DNA of 64,000 nucleotides from Thinopyrum elongatum (lineage: Eukaryota > Streptophyta > Magnoliopsida > Poales > Poaceae): the NCBI GenBank assembly GCA_011799875.1, contig CM022303.1:294450362-294514361 (forward strand), in the 5' to 3' direction. Positions 34,868 through 44,847 of this stretch are shown here, one piece after another. Numbering within the stretch: position 1 is the stretch's first letter; every line of letters starts with the position of its first letter. The translations under genes were made by a program, and so were the position numbers. The notes under the pieces were generated by a model. The model saw only the letters and a program-made list of their open reading frames with translations, did no database searches and was not told where the DNA came from.

Positions 34868-35404
34868 ATGGTTCCCCCCTCCCATCACCTCCTTTTCGCC
34901 ATTCGAAACCCAGGCCGCCATAACCTCTCTGCTCCAGCCGCGAAACCCCACCCTCCGCCATCCGCCACCCCACCACAGCCCAGCCGGAGCCTCTTCCCCA
35001 ACGACGTCGTCCACCGCAACAGCTTGACGTCCATCATCCACCACCCCGGATGAGGATCCGTCGTCGATCTCGTCGTCCCACCGGTTCAGCCGCCCCATCC
35101 TCCACCTCCAAGGAGCTACTCCGACAATCGCCTCGTCTATCGCGGCTGCTCCATCCCCACAGCGCCGCCTTAACTTGCTCCACCGGAACCGCAGCATCCT
35201 CACCGACTCCTCGGACGAAGCCGAGGCCTACTCGGCGCCACCAAAGAGGTTGTACACTCTTCGCATCGCACCTTCTCCTTAACTTGACCTCCTGCCGCTG
35301 ATGCTCGATCCCGCTCCCCCATGGCGCGGCTACCTCGTAGTCGGCGCTGTCGGTGACATCTCCAAGGCGGCTCTCCCCCAGTGCGAGGCTCCCTCGGCGG
35401 CGGC

Positions 35405-35690
35405 GGCCATACCAGCCGGATCTGCTGCTGCTGCTCTGGCTCTCGCTCGCTTGGGCTGCTGCTGCTCCGGCTCTTGCTCGCTCACGTTGTTGTTGCTGCT
35501 ACTCCATCTCTCGCTCGCTCGCGCTGCTGCTGCTCCTTCTCTCGCTCGGTCGCGCTGCTGCTCTGCTCTTCCCCTTGCTCGTGTTGCTGCTATGCTCTTG
35601 CTCTCACTCGCGCTGCTGATGCTGGTACATGGGTTGTTGCAGCTACACGAGTTGCTGCTCTGGCTCTAGTTCGCGCTGCTCCTCCAGGCA
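35405..35690 (+). repeat. CTG/CTCGCT minisatellite in intron 1
   Basis: Imperfect tandem units of the kind 'gctgctgctgctc' and 'tctcgctcgctcgcg'. No stop codons occur in any plus frame, which creates leucine/alanine/serine-rich frames (35301-35669, 35353-35619, 35381-35785) that I regard as artefacts. Confidence 0.75.
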
Positions 35691-36275
35691 CTGCTACTCC
35701 GGCTGCTATCTGCTACTGTGTTCCCTGTCGATCGCCTGCTGATTTAGATCATTGTTTCTCTACTTGTAGTGCTCGAGCGGCCTAAAATACATGTGAAGTG
35801 CCTCTCTGCTACCAGTGCATTCAGTTTAGACAGTAACATTCAGATTCCACAGTAAAAATTCAGTTTCGACAGTTAAGTTCAGAGTCAACAGTTTTTACCT
35901 CATCTGTTGTAGTCAGGTGTTTTTTGGTGATGTAAATTTTACATCTATCACTTTTTGGTAATGTATTTTACATCATCTATTGGAGATGCCATTAGAATCC
36001 CACTTGAGATTAATGATGTCTGTCTTGTACTGCTTCAGCCTCGACGTCTTACGGCTCGCCGGAGCTGCTCCAACGACGGAACCATCCATGACAACAGAGT
36101 AGTACCCTGGATGCCATCTACAGATGCCTCAGATCTTCCTCCACACCTCCGACAGCCACCTCTGCCGCAACTTCTTCAGCGACCAACCCAATGATGCTGA
36201 GGTCGACATGGCTAAGCCAAAGAGGTTGTACACTTGTCGCATCACTTATTACTCTACATTCCTGTCAATCCATTA

Positions 36276-36629
36276 GGGCTATTTTGGTTCAAAGGAAAAA
36301 GTGAAGGAAAAACATAGCAATAGGAAATTTTCCTATGGTACTCTACTATTAAATTATTCATGCATTTCATTGAAAGGAATGGAGCAAAATATCCACCTGG
36401 ACCTACTTTTCAAAATCCTATGCATGAAAACAAGACTAAGTGCATTAGTGGCAGAATAACATTCTAACTGTACACACTTTCATATGGTTTCACTTTAATT
36501 TGGCCATGTTTCTTTGCATTCCTCTGCTCTTCCAATTCCTATGAATCAAACACCCAAGTTGACAGAAATCATGTGTTTACAAATGCGCTGTTTCCCACGT
36601 TTTTAGAATCCTGCAAGCCAAAGGAGCCC
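36276..36629. mobile_element. Harbinger/Tourist-like MITE in intron 2, TSD TTA
   Basis: 354 bp. Left end GGGCTATTTTGGTTCAAAGG; right end inverted GGGCTCCTTTGGCTTG. TTA on both sides (36273-36275, 36630-36632). It lies wholly within the intron between exons 2 and 3 of the CACTA-2 gene. Confidence 0.75.
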
Positions 36630-37499
36630 TTACAGAATCACTTCAGTTAAAGATAGGTTTCAAAGAAAACTTTGTGCGGTTTGTCCTGCTCCTGCCGCAA
36701 CATCGTCCACCTCACCTGAGCTACTCCATCGACAGAAGCATCCACCATACCAGACATCATGACTCGTGACTGTCTTTCGCCGCCTCAGATCTCCTTCCCT
36801 GCCGCCAGCACCCACAGCAACTGCATCACCATCATCGACTCAGCATATGAACCTGAGGAGTACATGGGTCCACAAGAGAGGTCGCACTCTTTTGTTTCTG
36901 CTTATGTTATGCATTGCTTAATATTACCTGCTACTTTATCGTCCTGTTCACCTCTTAGACTCCAAGTCAGGTCCAAATTAATGTTCAAACTTGAGTTTTA
37001 AAATGCTTGTGGGGCACATATCGAGGCAGCAATGAATAGTATCTCTGTCTATTATCTGGTTCACCTAGAGTATGCCTATGTTGTTCATCTTGGGTGGGAA
37101 ACAAACAGTAAAGCAATCATCATCTGTCTTTTTATTAAATTAAAGCTATCATCAGCCTGCTATCATTATTTTTGGATCTATCCACTGGTTATTACCATCA
37201 CTCTAGATTTCTGCATGCTCTCCTTACATAATCTCACTATATTTTTTTCGTATGCATGTCAGATATTGTACACAGTCATGTTGAACATGTAGAGAAAAAG
37301 AGAAGAGTTTTGCGCGGTAATACAATGTCATGCAGACATCGCTCCATGGTGGGTGCAATGGCAAACCCTCCCCCTCCAGATTGTAATTCAGAGGAAGATA
37401 TCTGTTCTAAGGCGGATTCAGACGAAGCTGACCACTCCTATTTACCCCCCGAGGTGTTTGTTCTAACTTGGCATGATGATGTTAGTCATATCATGCATA

Positions 37500-38310
37500 T
37501 GTTGCCTTGCAGTGCAAACTTTTAACATCATATATGTCATCTGCTTAGTTTAGACATGTTCTGTAATGCCACATGTTTAGTTTCTATATCATATATGTGA
37601 ATTATGCAATCTCATCTCTTTTAGCCAGCCATAATATATGTGAAATATGCAATGCCATCCTGTTTAACCAGGCATCATATATTTGAATGATATCTTGCCA
37701 ATCCTTTTCTTCATTACATTTTCATTTGTTGACAATGTTTGTACATTCAACTACTCTTCCTGTGAATTAGCCATTTGAGTGGGTGATGGAAAAATCTGGA
37801 GTGAAAACAAGGTCTTCAGAGCAGAATGTGCTACCTATCAAAGCAGATCTCTTGCTAGGCCCCGATAGCTCCTCAGAGATGGATTCAGAGACAGATGACC
37901 AGTCCTATTCCCCCACCGAGGTGTATGCTCTAACTTGGCACGGTTAAACTGCTCATATCATGCATATGGTGTCTTGCATTGCATAGTTTAGACATCATAT
38001 ACACAATATTCAACACCATGTTCTTAGTTCAGACATCATATATGCGAATGCCCTCTGCTTAGTATATAAATCACATATGCGAATTATATCATGTGATCCT
38101 GATTACTTAGATAACTTGTATGTGAATTATGTCATGCGAACTTGTTTACTAAAGACATCATATAATTATCTCATGCCATCCTGTTTAGTTAGTCATCATA
38201 TCTTTGAATTATGTCATGCTATGCTATCCAGTTTAGATAGACATCATATATGTGAAATTATGTCATGCTATCCTTTTTAGTTAAATAATATACATGTGAA
38301 CTATTTCATG
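37500..38310. repeat. Intronic ~45-60-bp degenerate repeats around exon 5
   Basis: The word 'catcatatatgtgaattatg' (with variants) followed by 'tcatgc(t)atcctgtttag' recurs about ten times in two clusters, 37500-37690 and 37985-38310, one on each side of exon 5. This suggests that exon 5 and its flanks arose with the same duplications that made exons 4-6. Confidence 0.65.
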
Positions 38311-40317
38311 CCCTCTTTTTTCCACACTATCTATTGCATCTGTCTCTCATACAAGGTCTGTGCATTCAACTACATTTCTTGTTTATCAGCCATTTGAATT
38401 GGAGCGAGTGATGGCAGTATCTAGTGGAGTAAAAACACGGTCTTCAAATAAAACAGTGCTACATCTTGGTGGAGATAGCACCCCGGTTGTACATGCATGA
38501 GAACCAGCCCTACCACACATAACCCAGACTCTTGCAGATTGTACCCCTGGTGCGATGGACAGAGAACCAGCTTCACCCGATCTAACCCCAACCCCAGCAG
38601 ATAGTAACCCAGTTCCAGTTGACATAGCACCATCTCCACCACAGAGTTCCCAAACAAGAGCAGTTAGTAAGGCAGCTCCAGTGCCCAAAGCGCCAGTACT
38701 ACCATGGCGAACCCCAACTCCACCAGTTAGTACACCTATTCATGTGGACGAAGCACAACCAGCCATTCGTAGTTTAGCATCTATCGCATTTGATGTTGTT
38801 AAATCCTATGTGCGTATCTTCCCATCATGGAAATATTATACTAAAGATGAAGGAAAATGCCAGTTGCAGGTGTTCGTCCAGGAGTTATGTGTAAGTAATG
38901 TTATTCATGTCAATTACTTTGCTTTGTCCCATACATTCTACCTCCATGCTGGTTATAATATAGCAAATGTTCCAATTTTTCTCTATAGAGAAGGACCGAT
39001 TTGGAAACTCAGGATGAGGTAACCTGTGCTAATACCTCTGCTATTTTCAAGAATGCTTGGTGGCAGTATCGGAATTACCTGAAGAAAACGTACTTCACTG
39101 GCAAAGAAACTCATCAAATTCCCTTACGTTCTCCTGACACACATTTATGGGACGATGACTGGGAACGCCTTGTTTTGTACTGGTCCCGAACCAAGAATGT
39201 GGTAAGGTCTATGAGCTCATTCTTTATTTTTTAAGTACTATATGCCTGCATCTTACTGTACTTTGTTCGTGTAGAACAAGTGATTAAACCTGAAGAACAA
39301 CTGTTCTCATTTAAGATTCCATTGCTATGGTGCATACTGATTTGCTCTTGTATCACTGTATTTACTCATACAAACTTATTTTTAAATTGAAGGATCCAAT
39401 CGAAACTCCAATGGCACAACAGGTATGTTTAAGCATGTTTCTTTAACAGGTTTGCTCTTATAAATTGCTCTGTTGATTTCAATTTCAATTGTGTATATAG
39501 TTGACTTCTCATATCATGCACATTACTAGCATCACAATAGAGCCAATAGTGTTGCTGTACATGTATACCTGTGGCACCCATCTGAAATCTTGTTGTGCCG
39601 TGCAGTTTCCCACACTTGTATTCTTTCAATGCTGCTTTGTCTTGAACTGATATGATTTGAACCGTGTCTCTATTTTGATTTGGCAAGACAATGCAGTGAC
39701 CATAGGACATAGATATATGTTTGTTTGATGCTTTTATTATGTACTACTTGGCAATAACAAACTTGGTAGTTTAATCCTGTCCACCTTACTACTGAACTGG
39801 TTCACCGAAATGAGTTTCATATACTACATGCTAAACATGTTATGTGTCTGCTTGTTTCTTCTTTTAGAATGCTGACAGAATATTGGGGAAGAGTACCTTA
39901 TTAAGCAATGGTAAAGGAAGTAATGCAGATAAGGTTCAGGATAGTGAGACATCCTTGTTGGTCTCCAACAAAGCTGATAAAATAGCTAAGGAAAACTATC
40001 TTGAAGACAGTGAGACAACCCCAAAGTCCTGTCTTGGTGTAGTGTTTGAGTTACTGGCCACTACCGCTGGCACAAGCTCTTCGAACTCACTGTCTGAATC
40101 ACTTCGGTTTCTTGAGTCTCAACTACAAGCTGAAAGACATCGATCAGCTGTGCTGCGACAAGAAGCTGAAGGGCTGTGGAAGTCACTTGAGAATTCATAT
40201 GCATACTTTCTGGTGCAACAGCAAGCGTTGGAGGATTATAGCGCCAAACAGGAGAAAGCTAATAAGCTTGCTAAGCTTATTGCCAGCATGGTGGATACCC
40301 AGGATAACGTTTCTTGA

Positions 40318-40617
40318 GCTCTTCTGAAGTTGTTTCAGTTATGGACTTGTTTTGATGCCGCGTTTATTTGTACTGGTGGCCAATTTAGACGGCCAGTGTA
40401 TGTAATATGCTGCTTTGTTCCCTATATTTGCACTGGTGGCGAACTTTGATGCCCAGTGGATGTAATATGTGTAATAGCCGTAATAGCCTAGCATTAGTTG
40501 CTTGCTTATTTATTCCCTTATTATCTTGTTTAGTTGTTTGCTTGTAGTCATTGCAGTTCTTTTTCCGCGTTTTTCCAGTGGCCACAATAACCTATTTTTT
40601 ATAACTAGGCCACAATA
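40318..40617. other. 3' flank of the CACTA-2 gene
   Basis: Holds a direct repeat: 'ttgatgccgcgtttatttgtactggtggcc' at about 40352 is followed by a related 'gcactggtggcgaac' block about 75 bp on. 'tgtaatatg' occurs twice nearby. It is likely 3' UTR; I see no clear polyadenylation signal beyond AT-rich sequence. Confidence 0.4.
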
Positions 40618-41480
40618 ACCATGGGCAACATACGGACCGTTGTAACCATGGTCCTGCTATCTGCTATAGTGACCATGGGCCTCCTACGGGCCGTAGGATC
40701 CATGGGCCCTCGACGGCCCGTATAGTCAATGGGCCTTCTACGGGCCGTATGATCGATTGGCCAAACATGGGTCGTACTATTTGTGTCAAATAACGGTTCG
40801 CAAAATGGGCCGTAAACAGGCTAGAGTGGAAATCGTCTGTTTATGGCCCGACCAAAACGGATCGTTAATATGCCGAAATGTATAACGGGCTTAATTCTAT
40901 CGACAGGCATCATGGGTCGTTAATGGGCCTTATTTGATGACGCTATGAAAATAGCCCAACGGGTTAATGGGCCAGAAACGGGCCGACTGTAACCACGGGC
41001 TGAATTTGGCCCACAAGCGGAACAGGCCAGTAGTGGACCATAAGTAACCGAATGCTAGAAATGAGCCCAAGAATAAATGGGCCCTTAGAAGGCCAAAAGG
41101 TAACACGGGCTGGAAACGGCCCAACGGAATAATGGGCCGCTAATGGGTGTAAAGCGGTACACTGTTCATTATGGGCCAGTTTCACCACAGGTCTTTAATG
41201 GGCCCAGAGTTACAAAGGGCCTCGTATGGGCCGAAAGACGTCATGGGCCATACATGGGCCGGAAATTACAACGGGTTGGAATCATATTGGACGGCCCAGA
41301 TGACGCTATTGGGCCCAATTCAGATAGGCCATAACGGGTCATGAGTTAGCAGGCTGTAAATGGGCTATATGCGAACAAGCCCTTAACAGGCTTTCAGTGG
41401 GCCGGCCCGCTACCTTTTGACCAAGTCAAATGGGTGGGCCTTTTCACCTGAACGGGCCTCTGTTGGGTCGTGCCACATGT
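40618..41480. repeat. CACTA-2 right subterminal array (GGCC words)
   Basis: Dozens of copies of ATGGGCC, TGGGCCGTA and GGCCCA in both orientations at roughly 15-40 bp spacing. This is the expected site for TnpA-like binding at the right end. The left subterminal array (13115-13290) uses a different word. Confidence 0.75.
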
Positions 41481-41689
41481 CGACGTATCATAGGCGCCTC
41501 CCGTCCAATGAGTAGATGACATCTGTCCCAACGCTGAGCCGACACATGGTTCCTCTGGCAATTGAGAATTTTACACGTGGAAAATCCCCATTGGTCCGGG
41601 ATGTTAACGGGTTATCGGATCCAAACCGGAACCCGATAGCTTAACGGCGACCCGTTACGGTGGATGCCATGTGTCAGTTACCTTTGACG

Positions 41690-41891
41690 AAAGCACTTCC
41701 ATGACGCGATCGTCATGGAAGTGGACACTTCCGTGATGATAATTTTGGTATTTTCATGGAACACTTCTGCGACAACACAGGTATGACTATCTTGATTCTG
41801 TCATAAAATCGTCATGGATGTACATGCATGACAGAAAACGTGACCTACTATGACAAACATGTATCATCACATAAGTGTTTTTTTTGTAGTG
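41690..41891. repeat. CACTA-2 right terminal region and inverted terminus
   Basis: Alternating 'catgac' and 'gtcatg' words lead to the terminus TTTTTTTTGTAGTG ending at 41891. The first 11 bases of the two termini (CACTACAAAAA) are identical when inverted. Confidence 0.8.
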
Positions 41892-41900
41892 TATAGCCAT

Positions 41901-42168
41901 TGAAAACTGGACAGAGGCTCACTGCAACCAACCTAACAAGCAAATACAGATAAACAGGGCATATGCTTGAAAACTGGACAAATGCTCATTGCAACCAACC
42001 TAACAAGCAAATACAGATAAACAAGGCATCTGCTTGAAAACTGGACAAATGCTCACTGCAACCAACGTAATAACCAAATACAGATAAACAAGGCATCTGC
42101 TTGACAACTGAAGAAATGCTCACTTAAACCAACCTAACAACCAAATACAGATAAACAAGGCATCTGCT
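41901..42168. repeat. Four tandem copies of a 67-bp unit
   Basis: Units start at 41901, 41968, 42035 and 42102 with TGAAAACTGGACA-type words and contain 'aaatacagataaacargg'. They lie in intron 1 of the B3-like gene, beside the CACTA-2 insertion point. Confidence 0.85.
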
Positions 42169-42380
42169 CACTATAAACAACCAAATATAGCCATTCGTGA
42201 AACTGAAGTGGACAATTCATACTTAAACATCACATAGCCCTATTGAACATTACATTTTTGCATAACTAAAATAATTAAACATGGCATAGTTAAAACACCG
42301 CATGGCAAAAGCTACTACAACAAAGGGTACGGGTTGGCTAGCTAGAAAAAGTAAGATTTGTTGATGGGATGTTGCCTCAC

Positions 42381-43012
42381 TTGTCATGGATGGGATCCTT
42401 CCAGTTGGAAGAGCACAGACCCATGGTGCGCTCTCTAATGTCGCAGATGGGTTGTTTCACCTTGGAAGACCCTTTGTGGGTGCCCACCTCATGGTCGTGG
42501 TCGATGAGATCTGACTTGGCAATTGAGGATCCCAAGCCTCCGCCGAAGAACGTGTCCTTCAGAAATGACAAAATGGACTTGATGGTGTACAAGGATCGCA
42601 AATCCTTAACCGCTTGGCGGAGGAGATCAGCGGCAGGGCCTTCAAAGAGATCGATGGCGGTTGAACCAGAGGGGTTGGGAATGGACCACTTAACCTGTGG
42701 CATGCCCCGCGTGAAGCCATCGTTGTCGATGAGCTTGATGTCGTAGCCAGCTTTCCCGAGATATAGTAATACGCTAGCCCGCTGACGTGAAGCCTTCGGC
42801 ATGGCAATGTAGTCAACGTCCTCGCCGGCTTCGGTGGCGAGGTGTTGCTCCGGGATCGACAGTTCGGGAGGAACGGTGGCCACCTCGCCAACGTCCACCG
42901 AAGAGGCCATGATAAACCTCTTTTTGGCTCCCCGGAATACGTGGTCAGGCTTAGGCTGCAACTCTCTGGAGTAGGGGATGTGGATCTGGCGGGGAGGGAC
43001 ACGCAGCCTCAT
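42381..43012 (-). CDS. Exon 1 of the B3-like gene carried by CACTA-1
   Basis: An open frame on the minus strand from the ATG at 43012 reaches a donor GTGAGG at 42380-42375. A TGA one base into the intron would end an unspliced product at 211 residues. The ATG at 42910 (MASSVDVGEVATVPPELS) has better context and may be the real start. Spliced to exon 2 (12321), the partial codon is completed and the frame runs intact to the B3-like end. The exon encodes no domain I recognise; it has an acidic, proline-containing N-terminus and a helical stretch (PAADLLRQAVKDLRSLY). Intron 1 would be 30,059 bp, of which 29.1 kb is CACTA-2. It could instead be a separate single-exon gene. Codon usage is GC-richer than the surroundings. 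Confidence 0.6.
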
Positions 43013-43350
43013 CTAAAAACTCAGGGGGTGACGGTATGGGAATCGCTGGGTAACCTGAACTTTATTATCTAAGCTACGAGGCATGAGCAGACCGGCAGGG
43101 GTTGGCGGCGGCGGTGAGCTAGGGTTCAAGAGGGGCAGGGACTCCGGAGGGGCGGCAGGGTGGTGTTTGAGGATACGTCACGGCTACTGATTTTTTTTAG
43201 TAACGGTGAGTGGAGATGGTGGTGGACGAGGGAAGGTGACGGTTCAAATGCCTCGGCTACTGGAATTTTACTATAAGGCCGGTGATGGAGGAGTGGGGGC
43301 AACGGTTGAAATACCGCGGCTACTAACATTTGGTAAAGGAATTGATGCGG
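43013..43350 (-). promoter_or_regulatory. Upstream region of the B3-like gene
   Basis: Contains three spaced copies of 'cggctact' followed by A/T-rich bases (about 43182, 43254 and 43316), each after a 'gtgg' or 'gatgg'-rich stretch, so a ~65-bp degenerate repeat is present. On the minus strand this is the promoter/leader region of exon 1. No TATA box is convincing. The Athila-lineage insertion lies about 340 bp upstream of the first ATG. Confidence 0.4.
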
Positions 43351-43355
43351 GGCGG

Positions 43356-44769
43356 TGATACGTATCCGTCGTATCTACTTTTCCTAATGCTTTTCCTCTT
43401 GTTTTGGACTCTTATTTGCATGATTTGAATGAAACTAACCCGGACTGACGCTGTTTTCAGCAGAACTACCATTGTGTTGTTTTTGTGCAGAAATAAAAGT
43501 TCTCGGAATGGAACGAAACTTTTTGGAGATTTTTTATGGAATAAAAGAAAAATACTGGAGCCAAGAACCACCGGAGGGGGGCCCCTGGGTGAGCACAACC
43601 CACCAGGGCGCGCCCACCCCCTCCTGGCGCGCCCAGGTGGGTTGTCCCCACCTGGTGGCCCAGCTGACCCTATCTCCGATGCTATAAATTCACATTTTCG
43701 GAGAAAAAATAGGAGAGGAAGAATTATCACGTTTCACGAGATGGAGCCGCCGCCACCTCCTGTTCTTCATCGGGAGGCCAGATCTGGAGTCCGTTTGGGG
43801 CTCCGGAGAGGGGGATCTTTGATCTTCGTCATCACCAACCCTTCTCCATCGCCAATTCCATGATGCTCCCCACCGGGAGTGAGTAAATCCTTCGTAGGCT
43901 CGCTGGTCGGTGAGGAGTTGGATGAGATTCATCATGTAATCGAGTTAGTTTTGTTAGGGCTTGATCCCTGGTATCCATTATGTTCTGAGATTGAAGTTGC
44001 TATAACTTTGCCATGCTTAATGCTTGTCACTTTGGGCCTGGGTACCATGATTTCAGATCTGAACCATTTATGTTATCACCATTATATCTATGTTCTAGAT
44101 CCGATCTTGCAAGTTATAGTCACCTACTATGTGTTATGATCCGTAAACCCCGGAGTGACAGTATTCGGGATACTTTCCGGTGATGACCGTAGTTTGAGGA
44201 GTTCATGTATTCACTATGTGCTAATGCTTTATTCTGGTTCACTATTAAAAGGAGGCCTTAATATCCCTTAGTTTCCTTATGGACCCCGCTGCCACGGGAG
44301 GGTATGACAAAATATGTCATGCAAGTTCTTTCCATAAGCACGTATGACTATTTACGGAATACATGCCTACATTATATTTATGAACTGGAGCTAGTGCTGC
44401 ATCGCCCTAGGTTATGACTGTTATATGATGAATATCATCCAACGAATTCACCGATCCGATGCCTACGAATTTTCCATATATTGTTCTTGCTAAGTTACTA
44501 CTGTTGCTGCTACTGTTGCACTTGCTACAAAATCTTTGCTATCATTGTTACCGTTACTATTGATGTTGCTACTACTATCAAAACTATCATATTACTTTGC
44601 TACTGATCACTTTGCTGCAGATAATTAATCTCCAGGTGTGGTTGAGTTGACAACTCAGCTGCTAATATTTGCAAATATTCTTTGGCTCCCCTTGTGTCAA
44701 ATCTATAAATTTGGGTTGAATACTCTACCCTCGAAAACTGTTGCGATCCCCTATACTTGTGGGTTATCA
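43356..44769 (+). repeat. 5' LTR of the first Athila-lineage element (1,414 bp)
   Basis: Starts TGATACGTATCCGTCG and ends GGGTTATCA. It has exactly the length of the LTR at 60297-61710 and similar sequence throughout. The first 97 bases differ from the partial 3' LTR (60200-60296) at six positions by eye. Confidence 0.88.
43593..43689 (+). promoter_or_regulatory. LTR promoter region: GC-rich hairpin and TATA box
   Basis: Inverted arms of about 22 bp (43593-43614 GCACAACCCACCAGGG and onward; 43626-43648) precede TATAAAT at 43683-43689. A related hairpin and TATAAAA occur in the second LTR at 60534-60588 and 60624-60630. Confidence 0.65.
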
Positions 44770-44780
44770 AGACCTTTTTC

Positions 44781-44798
44781 TGGCGCCGTTACCAAGGA
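44781..44798 (+). other. Primer-binding site, tRNA-Asp-like
   Basis: TGGCGCCGTTACCAAGGA, 11 bp after the LTR end. It differs at a few positions from the canonical TGGCGCCGTTGCCGGG of Athila-lineage elements. Confidence 0.8.
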
Positions 44799-44847
44799 CC
44801 ATATCTATATTTGTTGAGTCACTTGGGATTATTATCAATTTATCACT

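Larger units (their letters stand above)
35163..40317 (+). pseudogene. Nine-exon CACTA-2 gene with a Ptta/En/Spm-like region; one nonsense codon
   Basis: Exons: 35163-35248, 36156-36224, 36818-36880, 37276-37453, 37771-37920, 38390-38890, 38989-39201, 39393-39422 and 39868-40317. All introns are GT-AG and all junctions keep frame (580 codons with stop). Exons 1-3 are repeats of one cassette ending KPKR/PPKR/PQER; exons 4-6 repeat a second. Exon 6 onward (PSWKYYTKDEGKCQL, then FKNAWWQYRNYLKK and DDWERLVLYW) resembles the plant Ptta/En/Spm transposase family (PF03004). The last exon is a charged coiled coil (LESQLQAERHRSAVLRQEAE). In CACTA elements such proteins are TnpA/ORF2-like accessory factors thought to bind subterminal repeats; that role is inferred. 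A TGA at 38498-38500 interrupts exon 6. The true start is unresolved: no in-frame ATG lies between the upstream stop near 35020 and exon 1. Confidence 0.68.
12752..41891 (+). mobile_element. CACTA-2, 29.1 kb, TSD TAT
   Basis: The left end is CACTACAAAAAGAAAGAC and the right end, read inverted, CACTACAAAAAAAACAC. TAT flanks both ends (12749-12751 and 41892-41894). Joining the flanks recreates 'ccaaatatagccatt', which closely matches uninterrupted relatives at about 12613 and 42186. Contents in order: left subterminal repeats, a CRM-like retrotransposon (13311-20961), a decayed duplicated region with MITEs, a GA-rich repeat block, a plus-strand multi-exon gene and a GGCC-rich right subterminal array. 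I see no TnpD/tnp2-type transposase, so the element was probably mobilised in trans. Confidence 0.88.
41892..43350 (-). mobile_element. CACTA-1, continuation right of CACTA-2
   Basis: Picks up exactly where 12751 stops, inside a degenerate repeat. It holds the 67-bp array, exon 1 of the B3-like gene and its upstream region. It is interrupted at 43351-43355 (GGCGG, presumed target duplication) by an Athila-lineage LTR. The remaining part and right terminus should lie beyond 64000. Confidence 0.65.

Noticed and set aside
35301..35785. Leucine/alanine/serine-rich frames in all three plus frames
   Set aside because: They are translations of a CTG/CTCGCT minisatellite inside an intron of the CACTA-2 gene.
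42559..43002. 147-residue minus-strand frame overlapping exon 1 of the B3-like gene
   Set aside because: It is another frame of the same GC-rich exon; only the 42381-43012 frame splices in phase to the B3-like exons.
43351..43355. GGCGG as a proven target duplication of the Athila-lineage element
   Set aside because: Only the left copy is in the window; the right copy would lie beyond 64000, so it is presumed and not claimed.
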